Of a stretch of DNA of 64,000 bases, positions 34,103-42,905 are shown in pieces. The stretch lies in NCBI GenBank assembly GCA_964434955.1, contig CAYSXI010000007.1:11040-75039 (forward strand), written 5' to 3'. Position 1 is the first letter of the stretch. Each line of letters starts with the position of its first letter. The position numbers were made by a program, and so were the translations under genes. Below the pieces are notes generated by a model that made no database searches, had not been told where the DNA came from, and saw only the letters and a list, made by a program, of their open reading frames with translations. This DNA is from JANQLU01 sp964434955. Its GTDB lineage: Bacteria; Planctomycetota; Planctomycetia; Pirellulales; Pirellulaceae.

Positions 34103-34849
34103 ATGACCCTGGATGAAATCCAATCCCGCCTGAGTCGCATCGAGACCCTTTGGAGTGTCGTTCGCAAAGCTCATGGTTCTGACGAACGATCGCTTGCCAA
34201 CGCCCAACAGCAGCTTCTGGATCTTTACGGCAGCGCGATTCGCCGGTACCTGCTCGCTTCGGTAAAAAATGCCGATCTCGCGGACGAACTCTTTCAGGAA
34301 TTTGCGATCAAATTTGTTCGCGGCGAATTCAAGAACGCCGACCCATCCAAAGGACGTTTCCGATCCTTTGTAAAAACAGTCCTTTCACGAATTGTCGCTC
34401 TGCATTTTCGCAAACAGAAAACCAGAAAAGAACAGTCTCTGCATGAAGAATTGACGGGCCAGGAAACCGCGTCCGAGCGTGATGATGATCGCGCCTTCAT
34501 TCAAAGCTGGCGGGAAGAGTTGCTTTCAAGAACCTGGAAAGCACTTTCAGCCGAAGAAGAACGCACCGGCAAGCCCTGGAACACGATACTACGCATCCGG
34601 GTTTCGGATCCGGCCGCCAGTTCGGAAGAATTGGCCGAAGCGATTTCGCTCGCGACGGGAAAGTCGACCACGGCTGGTGCGGCGCGAGTTTCGGTTCACC
34701 GAGCAAGGGCTCGATTCGCCCATTTGTTGATCGACGTTGTTGCCGAGTCGCTCGAATCCCCATCATTTGAAGACCTGGAAGCGGAACTTATCGAGCTCGG
34801 CCTGATCGACTATTGCCAGGATGTCCTTACCAAAACAAAGTCGGGCTAA
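34103..34849 (+). CDS. ECF-type sigma factor-like protein
   Basis: A 248-residue protein with the layout of planctomycete ECF sigma factors. Region 2 is seen around LLDLYGSAIRRYLLAS-x-KNADLADELFQEFAIKF, with the conserved pattern of helix 2.2-2.3 and the typical WFRGEFK-like KGRFRSFVKTVL; the C-terminal half holds the region 4-like helix-turn-helix around SSEELAEAISLATG and ARVSVHRARARF. The unusually long linker and the C-terminal extension (about 210-248, Leu/Glu-rich) are odd. It begins after the previous terminator and is followed after 15 bases by a large Ser/Thr kinase gene, a pairing well known in planctomycetes. Confidence 0.75.
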   Translation: MTLDEIQSRLSRIETLWSVVRKAHGSDERSLANAQQQLLDLYGSAIRRYLLASVKNADLADELFQEFAIKFVRGEFKNADPSKGRFRSFVKTVLSRIVALHFRKQKTRKEQSLHEELTGQETASERDDDRAFIQSWREELLSRTWKALSAEEERTGKPWNTILRIRVSDPAASSEELAEAISLATGKSTTAGAARVSVHRARARFAHLLIDVVAESLESPSFEDLEAELIELGLIDYCQDVLTKTKSG

Positions 34850-34864
34850 GTCAAAGGCGGGTTG

Positions 34865-37800
34865 ATGGATTCCGAGAACAAAAATCAAGCAAACGCGAAA
34901 GCCGCCAGCTCACCGGTCGATGTTGAGTCCATTTGCCAACGATTTCGCAGTCAACAGATTGAACTTGAATCGTTTATTCAATCTGAATCTTTGGCGTTGA
35001 GCAACGAACGACTTTGCCTTCGACTCATTCAAAGCGACCTTGAACGAAAACGACAAAGTGGTCTTTCGGCGGATGCGTCCGAATACTCTAAATTATTTCC
35101 CAACTTGGACGCGCAGAGCATTCGCGATCTGCTGCTCATGCCCGAGCCGCCGCCCGTTGACCTGGAAGGGCCGTTGCTGCCGAAACGATATCGCGCGCTC
35201 AAAGAAATTGGCGCCGGCGGGATCGGGAATGTCTGGCGGGTCTTTGACAAAACACTCGAGCGGCCGCTTGCTGTCAAAGTTCTTCACCAAAAGTTCCGGA
35301 CCAGCCCGGCCGCCAATGCGAGGCTCGATCGAGAAGCCCTCGTGACCGGACTTTTACAACATCCGGGCGTACCACCCATCCATGATCGCGGCAAGCTGGT
35401 CACGGGCTCTTCTTTTTTTGCAATGAAACTCGTCGAAGGCGAGACGCTTGCGGAAATCCTCGATCGATCCGACTTTCAACAGAAACGGATGCATCTGATC
35501 GGTATTTTTGAGCAGATTGCCCAAACCATTGCCTATGCACACACTCAGAAAATTGTGCACCGCGATTTGAAGCCGGCCAACGTGATGGTCGGCGAGTTCG
35601 GGGAAGTCCAAGTCATGGATTGGGGGATGGCCAAAGTCTTGGACGCTTCGTCGCGCAAACCGTCGGCGAATGCGGCAGCAGAACCACGACCTGAATTGGA
35701 CGATTTTCATCTTGGCGATGCGAACCTGGCTGAAACAATCCTTCGCGCCAACGACAGCTCGATTTCCGAACCGCATCGCGAATTAACCCGGCACGGAGAC
35801 GTCATCGGCACGCCATCGTACATGGCACCCGAACAAGCGACCGGAAAGCTTGATGAGATTTCACCCGCTTCCGACGTGTTCAGCCTCGGCGCGATCCTGC
35901 TCGAGTTACTCACGGGCAAGCCCTTGTACTCGGAAGTTCCGGATGAGTCGCTGATTGCCGCGGCTGCGAGCGGTTCCGTCGACGAATCGCTGAAACGCCT
36001 CCGATCCATGAATCTCGATGCCGAGTTATTTGACCTTGCCCGCGACTGCCTGTCGCGAGACCCCGCCTCGCGCCCCGCGGACGGTAGTGCCGTTGCCCAA
36101 CGAGTCACTAGATACCTGCATTCTGTGGAAGCACGACTGCGTGAGTCCGAGCTGTCGATCGGAAAAGCCGAAGTCAAAATCGCGGAAGAAAGGAAGCGTA
36201 AACGCCTTGCGTTTGTTCTGGTCGCGACCATATTTCTTGCGATCCTGATCGGGGTTGTCGGGTTCATGTGGTTTCAGCAACAGAGTGATCGTCAGGAAAT
36301 CGCAAACCTGAAAAGTCAAACCGAGACTTTGGTATTGGCCGTGGGATCATCACCCGTCGAGGAACTTGAACTTTCCATCGCCAATCTGACACCCTTTGAG
36401 GCAATGGCAAAAAATGCGCTGATATCGGAGTTGGAGAAAGTCGAAGACTCCGGGCTCAAAACGCGATACGCGATCGCGCTGGCTCACTTTGATGACCTTC
36501 GAATTCCACTCCTTGTGGACAAACTTCCTGATGTCGAACAGGCCTTGGTATTGCCATTGATCAAGGCCTTGGCCAAGGACCCGGAAAATTCCGCTGTTGA
36601 ACTCATCAAACGCTTTGACACCACGGACGGTCGAAGCCGCCAAGCCCGCCTCGTGGTCGCTTCGATCGCCATGGATAATCCAACTTTGCTAGATCGGTTC
36701 ATTTCGGACGCGGCCGTGGGCGAGACGATTGAAGATCAACGGTTCGCTTTGGTCGATGCCTACCGCGTTTGGAACGGAAGCATTATCCCGCTTTGGGAAA
36801 CATACCTGGATCGCGAGGACTCAAAGACCCGTTACTTTTTGTTGGCGTCGATCGCGGAAGTCCCTGTCAGCTCGATTGAAAAAGACGAGCTCGAGACCGT
36901 TGCCGCAAGTTTATTGAAGTCCTATCCCAATGAAAGCAGGGCTTCGATCCGCGCGATGATCGAACTCATTCTCAAGCGCTGGCAGAAAGATCTCCCGGCG
37001 ATTGCACCGACGTCAGAACCCAAACCCGGATTCGACTGGTACGCCAATTCTCTTGGAAACATTTTGATTCGCCATGAAGTCCACTTCGAGAACAATGGCA
37101 TTCGATATGGATACTTCGTCTCGGATCGAGAGGTGACAGCCAACCTTTTCCAACAATTCATCAACGAAGATACCGAAGCTGCAAGTCGCGAGATCGTCTT
37201 GGGGAAAACCGGGCTGGACCGCATGTGGAAAGGAAAAACCTTCAAGGATGTCATCGACGGAGCCATCTCCAGTTCTTGCGACAACGGAAGACAGGCGGCT
37301 GTGGTATCTCCGATGACTCGTTTTGGTTTTTACACGGCCCTTCGTTTCTGCAATTGGCTAAGTCGAAAAGAAGGACTTGAGCCTTACTATGTGAACCTCG
37401 ATCCTGAGCTCGAAAAATCGACGTTCGCCTTTGATCCGAGAGTCGAGAACTGGGTCAAAAACCAGGCCGCCAACGGTTATCGACTCCCGTCGCTCTCGGA
37501 GTATCTGCAAGCGGCGGCTTCCGATTCAATTTTCAATCTGGAGCGCGTTGACGCCGACTACCACACGTTTATCGGTTGGTCATCCAAAAATGCAACCAAG
37601 CCTCAACCGGTCGCGACTCGCCTTCCGAATTCGTTAGGACTTTTCGATGCCTACGGCAACCTCACGGAGATGGGGGATCTTCGTGATCCAAACCTGGCTC
37701 TCGTTTATTTTGAATTAGGAGGCAGTTTCACTTCGGCCAACCTGAATCACAATTACAAACCGGGGGCTTGGCCCAGCCCAACGATCACGTCGGACAAAGA

Positions 37801-38536
37801 TACAGGAATCCGACTGGTCCGCATGACGAAAAAGCAAATCCAAACTCGAAGCCAATGCGACCGCGAATTCGAATTAAGAATTCAATACGCGAAAAGCCGG
37901 TTCATTGAAAAGCCGGAAACATTGGAAGAACTCGCCAAGGGCTTCAGCCGCGACGGACTGGCGTATTTACGAAACGGACCTTTGCCTTTTGCCGATTTGT
38001 GCTTATCGTTCTCGAGAGAAATCGCGACTCGGTTGATCGACCAAGGATACAACCCGGCAGACATGCTTGTTCTGCGCGGTGGCGACAGTGTCAACGCGGC
38101 AATAGCCAATCGGTCGATGAAGCTATTTGACCGATGTTACAAACTGCTTGATTCTGCCGAAGAAGATTTGAAAGCTGCATTGTCATATGACAAAGATGCC
38201 AAACAGGCGCAGACCTTTCTCAAGAACAAGGAAATCGTCCTGGTGCAAACTTTGACGATGCACGCCTCGCGATTGTCGACGGACATGAACCCCAACTATC
38301 GCGACGGAGAGAAGGCGGTTCGGATTGCCAAACAGGCGGTGGCCATGAATCGAAGCATTTCGACCCTCGCGATCCTGGCAGCCAGCTATGCGGAAGACAA
38401 GCAATTCGACAAGGCGATCCAGATTCAAGAAGAAATCCTGAGTCTCCTGACCGATACACAAACCAGAGAAAAAACCGTCCATCGAGTCCGCTTAAAGAAA
38501 TTTCAAGAGAAGAAACCTCTTCGATTTCGGCAATAG
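34865..38536 (+). CDS. Ser/Thr protein kinase fused to a sulfatase-modifying-factor (SUMF1/FGE-like) domain
   Basis: A 1223-residue membrane kinase. A sigma-anchor-like helical region (about 15-100) comes first; the kinase domain (about 105-425) has the Gly-loop GAGGIGNVW, the Lys in LAVKVL, HRDLKPANV as catalytic loop, MDWGMAK in place of DFG, and MAPEQ; one membrane helix lies at about 445-468; a HEAT-like helical part covers 490-720; a SUMF1/FGE-type domain covers about 735-990 (YFVSDREVTANLFQQFI, NGYRLPSLSEYLQAA, LGLFDAYGNLTEMG, GGSF); the C-terminus is TPR-like. The copper-binding Cys pair of true FGE was not seen, so the extracellular domain probably binds a ligand. It is likely coupled to the sigma factor gene. 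TTG at 34862 directly precedes the ATG. Confidence 0.85.
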   Translation: MDSENKNQANAKAASSPVDVESICQRFRSQQIELESFIQSESLALSNERLCLRLIQSDLERKRQSGLSADASEYSKLFPNLDAQSIRDLLLMPEPPPVDLEGPLLPKRYRALKEIGAGGIGNVWRVFDKTLERPLAVKVLHQKFRTSPAANARLDREALVTGLLQHPGVPPIHDRGKLVTGSSFFAMKLVEGETLAEILDRSDFQQKRMHLIGIFEQIAQTIAYAHTQKIVHRDLKPANVMVGEFGEVQVMDWGMAKVLDASSRKPSANAAAEPRPELDDFHLGDANLAETILRANDSSISEPHRELTRHGDVIGTPSYMAPEQATGKLDEISPASDVFSLGAILLELLTGKPLYSEVPDESLIAAAASGSVDESLKRLRSMNLDAELFDLARDCLSRDPASRPADGSAVAQRVTRYLHSVEARLRESELSIGKAEVKIAEERKRKRLAFVLVATIFLAILIGVVGFMWFQQQSDRQEIANLKSQTETLVLAVGSSPVEELELSIANLTPFEAMAKNALISELEKVEDSGLKTRYAIALAHFDDLRIPLLVDKLPDVEQALVLPLIKALAKDPENSAVELIKRFDTTDGRSRQARLVVASIAMDNPTLLDRFISDAAVGETIEDQRFALVDAYRVWNGSIIPLWETYLDREDSKTRYFLLASIAEVPVSSIEKDELETVAASLLKSYPNESRASIRAMIELILKRWQKDLPAIAPTSEPKPGFDWYANSLGNILIRHEVHFENNGIRYGYFVSDREVTANLFQQFINEDTEAASREIVLGKTGLDRMWKGKTFKDVIDGAISSSCDNGRQAAVVSPMTRFGFYTALRFCNWLSRKEGLEPYYVNLDPELEKSTFAFDPRVENWVKNQAANGYRLPSLSEYLQAAASDSIFNLERVDADYHTFIGWSSKNATKPQPVATRLPNSLGLFDAYGNLTEMGDLRDPNLALVYFELGGSFTSANLNHNYKPGAWPSPTITSDKDTGIRLVRMTKKQIQTRSQCDREFELRIQYAKSRFIEKPETLEELAKGFSRDGLAYLRNGPLPFADLCLSFSREIATRLIDQGYNPADMLVLRGGDSVNAAIANRSMKLFDRCYKLLDSAEEDLKAALSYDKDAKQAQTFLKNKEIVLVQTLTMHASRLSTDMNPNYRDGEKAVRIAKQAVAMNRSISTLAILAASYAEDKQFDKAIQIQEEILSLLTDTQTREKTVHRVRLKKFQEKKPLRFRQ

Positions 38537-38608
38537 TTTTCCAACGAGCCCAAACGTGTCAGGAAAGCGAGATAGAATCGACAGAAACCAACTCGGGCCC
38601 CTGACGCC

Positions 38609-39706
38609 ATGTCGCATTCGGAACATCCAATCAACCGACCAATTACGAAAGGCCGTGGCGCGCAAACCAGTCCAACCAATCGGTTTGAGAAGATTGAGGT
38701 TGAAAAGGACTGGTCCGAACTGGACGATGACGAAGCCAATGGGCGGCTTGCGGAGAAGCCCGAAACTGAATTCCTGATCGATCGCTCGGAATCGATCGTT
38801 AGCGAAAACAATAGTCCCGACTTGAATTTTCGTTACAGTCTCAATCCCTATCGAGGATGCGAACACGGCTGTTCTTATTGTTACGCGCGCCCCACGCATG
38901 AGTACCTGGGATTTTCCGCAGGGGTCGACTTCGAATCCAAGGTCGTCGTGAAACCAGACGCTGCCCGACTTTTTCGCAAATGGCTCTCGCGCAAAGCCTA
39001 CGAAGTTGACTCGATTGCATTTTCGGGTGTTACGGATTGCTATCAGCCAGCGGAAAGAAAATTTCAACTTACTCGGCAATGCATCGAGGTCGCTGCTGAA
39101 TGCGGCCAACCCATTTCAATCGTTACCAAGAATGCGTTGATCAAGCGTGACCTGGACCTGCTTTCGGAGATGGCGGCCCGGAGAATATTTCGTGCGGCAA
39201 TCAGCCTAACATCGCTCGACAAAAATCTGGCACAGAAAATGGAACCGCGAACGAGTACTCCCGAAGGTAGGCTCAAAGCGATCGAGAGTTTATCGGAAGC
39301 AGGAATTCCGGTCATGGTGATGGTCGCTCCCATCATTCCCGGTCTCAACGATCACGAGGTCCCGCAAATTCTTCAGGCTGCAGCCAATGCCGGAGCTCGG
39401 AGCGCTGCTTACGTTAGCTTGCGTTTGCCATTTGCGGTCAAGGATGTGTTCAGCGATTGGTTGGAAACCCACTTTCCCGACCGGTCTGAAAAAGTGCTGG
39501 GACGGGTACGGGAGATGCGCGGTGGAAATTTGAATACCAGTGAGTTCGGAGAGCGAATGCGAGGTCGCGGACCCATTGCCGAGCAAATCAAAGCGACGTT
39601 TGAGTTGTTTCAAAAGAAACACAAACTGGACCAGCTACCCGAACCGTTGGACAAGAGTCAGTTCCACCCTCCCGAAACGGACCCGCGACAAAAGCGATTA
39701 TTCTAG
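38609..39706 (+). CDS. PA0069-type radical SAM protein
   Basis: A 365-residue radical SAM enzyme of the PA0069/SplB-like group. The cluster motif is CEHGCSYC with Cys84, Cys88 and Cys91, preceded by the typical NPYRGCEHG and followed by YARPTHEYLG. N-terminal GRGAQTSPTNRFE and C-terminal MRGRGPIAEQI are characteristic of this group. The reaction is unknown; relationship to spore photoproduct lyase suggests a nucleic acid repair-like chemistry but without proof. No clear ribosome binding site precedes the ATG. It lies alone after the kinase gene. Confidence 0.88.
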   Translation: MSHSEHPINRPITKGRGAQTSPTNRFEKIEVEKDWSELDDDEANGRLAEKPETEFLIDRSESIVSENNSPDLNFRYSLNPYRGCEHGCSYCYARPTHEYLGFSAGVDFESKVVVKPDAARLFRKWLSRKAYEVDSIAFSGVTDCYQPAERKFQLTRQCIEVAAECGQPISIVTKNALIKRDLDLLSEMAARRIFRAAISLTSLDKNLAQKMEPRTSTPEGRLKAIESLSEAGIPVMVMVAPIIPGLNDHEVPQILQAAANAGARSAAYVSLRLPFAVKDVFSDWLETHFPDRSEKVLGRVREMRGGNLNTSEFGERMRGRGPIAEQIKATFELFQKKHKLDQLPEPLDKSQFHPPETDPRQKRLF

Positions 39707-39742
39707 GTAGATGAACCAACTGAAAACGGTGAACATCGTCGC

Positions 39743-40071
39743 TTACCAAGTCATGAACAAAAGCCAGGACAAAACGCCCACCCTTTCCGATAGCGCCAGG
39801 CTGATGGCCAGTGGAGTCACCAAAAAGTAATCAAAACGATTGAAAAGATGGGGACGGTGAGCCACAAGCTGAGGGTGGTTTCTTGAGGATCGTTGGGCGA
39901 CGGGTCGAGTCTCGACAAGTCGAGTAACAACTGCTCGCTTGATGGCGCACCAACAAAGTACGCGATTGCGTAGCAAACGAATACGACGCCAAGTGAGCAC
40001 CCCAGGATCCACCGCAGGGCAATCTCGCCTTTTCGCTGACGTTTATTCAACTCGGCTTTCGTGAATGGCAT
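39743..40071 (-). pseudogene. small membrane protein with probable frameshift
   Basis: The frame from ATG 40071 encodes a charged start (MPFTKAELNKRQRKGEIALR), a membrane helix and the start of a second (SLWLTVPIFSIVLITF) before stopping at 39817. In the neighbouring frame the sequence continues smoothly as LVTPLAISLALSERVGVLS plus a third helix to a stop at 39743. One extra base in the five-base T run (A's at 39822-39826 on the plus strand) would join them. It may be a frameshift mutation, a sequencing error or two chance frames. No ribosome binding site is evident. Confidence 0.35.
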
Positions 40072-40384
40072 TTCAGAGGTGAAACAGTGAGGTTTGAGAC
40101 ACAGATCGATTCAATGACTGAAAAACCGGGGGATTCAATACAGTCGCTAGCGTTGCCCTCAACTGACCTAGGTATTGCGGTCTTGATCCAATAAATTTTG
40201 CAAATCTTACAAACGAATGAAAGTCTGACCGCATTGGACTTTGATTCCGTAAGCCAAAACGTCGCACAGCAAGTCATTTTCAGTTTGACCCAGGATTGGC
40301 CTCGCATTTGCCTTGGGTTGGGCCGTGGGACCGGATGTCCCCAGGTGACCAATTGCTGACCCAACACCGAGCAAGGAAGCTCTC
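40072..40384. other. 313-base spacer, nothing recognised
   Basis: The spacer shows no protein gene with family-like sequence, no hairpin followed by T's and no repeat. The only signal seen is AAGGAAG, the ribosome binding site of the downstream peptidase gene. Confidence 0.4.
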
Positions 40385-41689
40385 ATGACGAAATGGTATC
40401 GGACGCAAACTTCCCTTCCCGTTTTTCTATTTCTTGCAGTCGCCTTTCAATTTGCCGACACCACGACGAGCCAAGCGCAATTCAGGGCACCGAGGGGCTT
40501 TCAACCGCAGGCGAGGCGAGTTCAGAACCCCACTGTTGCGAGTGAGAATTTTATCGTAACTGCGCCGACGGAAGCTTTCGCTCGAAAAGTCGCAATCGAG
40601 GCGGAGCGATATCGCAAAGAGCTCTCGAAGGAATGGTTGGGGTATGAAATTGGCGCCTGGCGCGACAAATGTCCTATCCAAGTAAAAATCGAAATGCACG
40701 CGGGAGGCGTTACACGATTCGGCTTCATTCGCGCCCAAGGCAAGTCACAGCCCGTCGAATGGGAAATGGAAATTTTTGGCCCACCCGATCGCGTACTCGA
40801 TTCGGTTCTGCCTCACGAAGTCACCCACACCATCTTTGCTACCCACTTCGGTCGACCGTTACCACGATGGGCCGATGAGGGCGCTTGCACGACGGTCGAA
40901 CATCAAAGCGAGAAAAGCAAGAACCATCAGATGCTGATGCAGTTTCTCTCGTCGCGCCCCTCACGAGGGATCCCTTTCAATCGTATGTTCTCAATGCGTG
41001 AGTATCCTCGGGATATTCTTCCACTTTACGCTCAAGGCTATTCTCTCGCCAAGTTTCTGATTCAACAAAAAGGAAAGCGCGAGTTTATTCGCTACGTCGA
41101 AACAGGCCTGGCTTACGAAGATCGGGGCATGGGACTCAACGGTTGGGGCGCCGCAACGAAGGAAATCTACGGCATCAACGACTTGAGCGACTTGCAGATT
41201 CAATGGCTGACTTGGGTCAAGAAAGGCAGCCCAAAACTGAATGGACAACCCATTGAAAAAAGCATCGGAAACGAAGTCTATGTTTCCAATCCGACCCGAT
41301 CCCAATCGTCCGACAATCGCCTTCCCGTCGAACAGGCCTCTTACGGCCAAATGCAAACGATAAACGCAGATGGAAACTGGTACGTGAAGCAAACTCAAGG
41401 TACCGCCCCTCGGAACCCGATCATCGCCAACAACTCACAGAACCGTTCCGAACTCAACTCGGATCGAATTCGCAAGATCGTTAATCAACCGTCGCAATCG
41501 AATCTTGCCACGTCTTCCTATCGGCCCGGCTCAATCGCCAATGCAAAACCTCTAAAACTGGTTGACGAATCGCTCTTCGTCCGGCCCAGCTCGAGATCCA
41601 ATCTGGAACGCCGAAGTGAAATCGGCTCATCCCTTCCGAATCGGGAACCGGGTGTCCAGTTTCGAACTCGACCGACAATCTATCGATAG
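40385..41689 (+). CDS. secreted HEXXH metallopeptidase-like protein
   Basis: A 434-residue exported protein with a signal peptide (about 1-31). The zinc motif is HEVTH at residues 144-148 and the third ligand is probably Glu165 in RWADEGA, spaced as in gluzincins of the peptidase MA group. The front part (ENFIVTAPTEAFARKVAIEA) is typical of this group in planctomycetes. Residues 290-434 are low-complexity Ser/Asn/Arg-rich and probably disordered. Substrate unknown. AAGGAAG precedes the ATG. Stands as a single gene. Confidence 0.78.
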   Translation: MTKWYRTQTSLPVFLFLAVAFQFADTTTSQAQFRAPRGFQPQARRVQNPTVASENFIVTAPTEAFARKVAIEAERYRKELSKEWLGYEIGAWRDKCPIQVKIEMHAGGVTRFGFIRAQGKSQPVEWEMEIFGPPDRVLDSVLPHEVTHTIFATHFGRPLPRWADEGACTTVEHQSEKSKNHQMLMQFLSSRPSRGIPFNRMFSMREYPRDILPLYAQGYSLAKFLIQQKGKREFIRYVETGLAYEDRGMGLNGWGAATKEIYGINDLSDLQIQWLTWVKKGSPKLNGQPIEKSIGNEVYVSNPTRSQSSDNRLPVEQASYGQMQTINADGNWYVKQTQGTAPRNPIIANNSQNRSELNSDRIRKIVNQPSQSNLATSSYRPGSIANAKPLKLVDESLFVRPSSRSNLERRSEIGSSLPNREPGVQFRTRPTIYR

Positions 41690-41757
41690 TTGAGTCACGT
41701 TAGTCGCAAAAATTTTATTTGGTTTTGGATCAACGATCCCGTGGATAGAATGTTTCT

Positions 41758-42765
41758 ATGGGAGCAAACTCAGATCAACCAAAGCGTGGACGCCATTCAT
41801 TGACTTCGCTGGTTCGTTTCACGGCGAAGGCAGTCCTTTGGACGCTTGCTGTCTTTTTCTCGCTGATGACCTTTCCTTCGTCGGCTCCCTGGATGCTTCT
41901 GATCTGGTTGATCATTCATGGGCTCGCGATCGTTCGGAGCAAAAACAGCTTTGGGGTTCTATTGATTGGCTTGCTTGTTTTCTGCGTGAAACGGCCGCCA
42001 CTGTTTCTGGAAACCATCATTTTCGTCTGCTTGATGGTTTGCGCAGTTGCGATCGGTTTTGTTATTTGGCGACGCTCAAAAGCCAATCTGGAAGTGAACC
42101 GCCTCACCCGAGTATCTAAACTCATGGCAGTCTTCCTGTTCGTGGGAATCGTCGCCTTGATATGGCGCTACAACACTTACACAACGGCAAGTGAACCCGG
42201 GACTTGGAATACAACGAAGCCAGTCGTTTGTCTCGGCGACAGCTTGACCGCTTATGGTTACCCGAAAGTGTTGTCGCAAAAAATCTCTGCGCCCGTTCTC
42301 GATTTTGGCGAAAACGGCATTCGCACCGATCGAGGTGTCAAACGTATCGAAGAGATTATTCAAGCGAACCCTCAGGCGGTTGTTCTGGAACTTGGTGGGC
42401 ATGACTACAACCAGGGCTACCCCCGTCGGCACGCCAAACAGAATCTGATTCAAATGATCGAGGCATTCCAACAAGCGGGAATCGTGGTCATCCTCGTCGA
42501 AATTCCACGCGGGTTTATTTCTGATCCCTTTGATGGCTTGGAGCGACAACTGGCTCGCAAATACGATCTCCAGCTGGTCGGCGACGGGATAATCCGTTCG
42601 TTCGTGCTGATGAGCCCGGTCATCCCGCCGGGCCAATGGGTCTCAAAAGACCGACATTACAGCAAAGACGGTCTGCATCCGAATGAGCGTGGAAATGAGC
42701 GATTCGCTTCGACGATCGCCCAAGCATTGGAGCAAGTCTTCGGGCCGGAAGTAAGAAAGCAATAG
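41758..42765 (+). CDS. membrane-anchored SGNH/GDSL hydrolase
   Basis: A 335-residue protein with four hydrophobic helices in the first 140 residues and a C-terminal SGNH hydrolase domain. Block I is VVCLGDSLTAYG (catalytic Ser about 162), block III ELGGHDYNQG replaces GxND by GGHD, and block V is KDGLHPNERGNERF with the catalytic Asp and His (about 298-302). The Asn of block III being His is a departure from the consensus. The enzyme acts on esters at the outer side of a membrane; substrate unknown. The ribosome binding site is weak. Confidence 0.83.
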   Translation: MGANSDQPKRGRHSLTSLVRFTAKAVLWTLAVFFSLMTFPSSAPWMLLIWLIIHGLAIVRSKNSFGVLLIGLLVFCVKRPPLFLETIIFVCLMVCAVAIGFVIWRRSKANLEVNRLTRVSKLMAVFLFVGIVALIWRYNTYTTASEPGTWNTTKPVVCLGDSLTAYGYPKVLSQKISAPVLDFGENGIRTDRGVKRIEEIIQANPQAVVLELGGHDYNQGYPRRHAKQNLIQMIEAFQQAGIVVILVEIPRGFISDPFDGLERQLARKYDLQLVGDGIIRSFVLMSPVIPPGQWVSKDRHYSKDGLHPNERGNERFASTIAQALEQVFGPEVRKQ

Positions 42766-42802
42766 TCGAGCGACCCACCGAACGATTCATTGGCTTGTCG
42801 CT

Positions 42803-42822
42803 CGCCCGATTTCTCTCGGGCG
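42803..42822. terminator. hairpin between convergent genes
   Basis: Perfect stem CGCCCGA / TCGGGCG with a 6-base loop between the SGNH hydrolase gene and the hydroxyproline dehydrogenase gene. No T-run on either side, so its terminator role is tentative. Confidence 0.4.
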
Positions 42823-42905
42823 GATGGTCTTCGCCCTAGTAATCGAGACTCACGCATCCGGCCCAGGTCGCCTGTGCTGAAACGCGCTTCCGACAAGCTC
42901 GCAGG

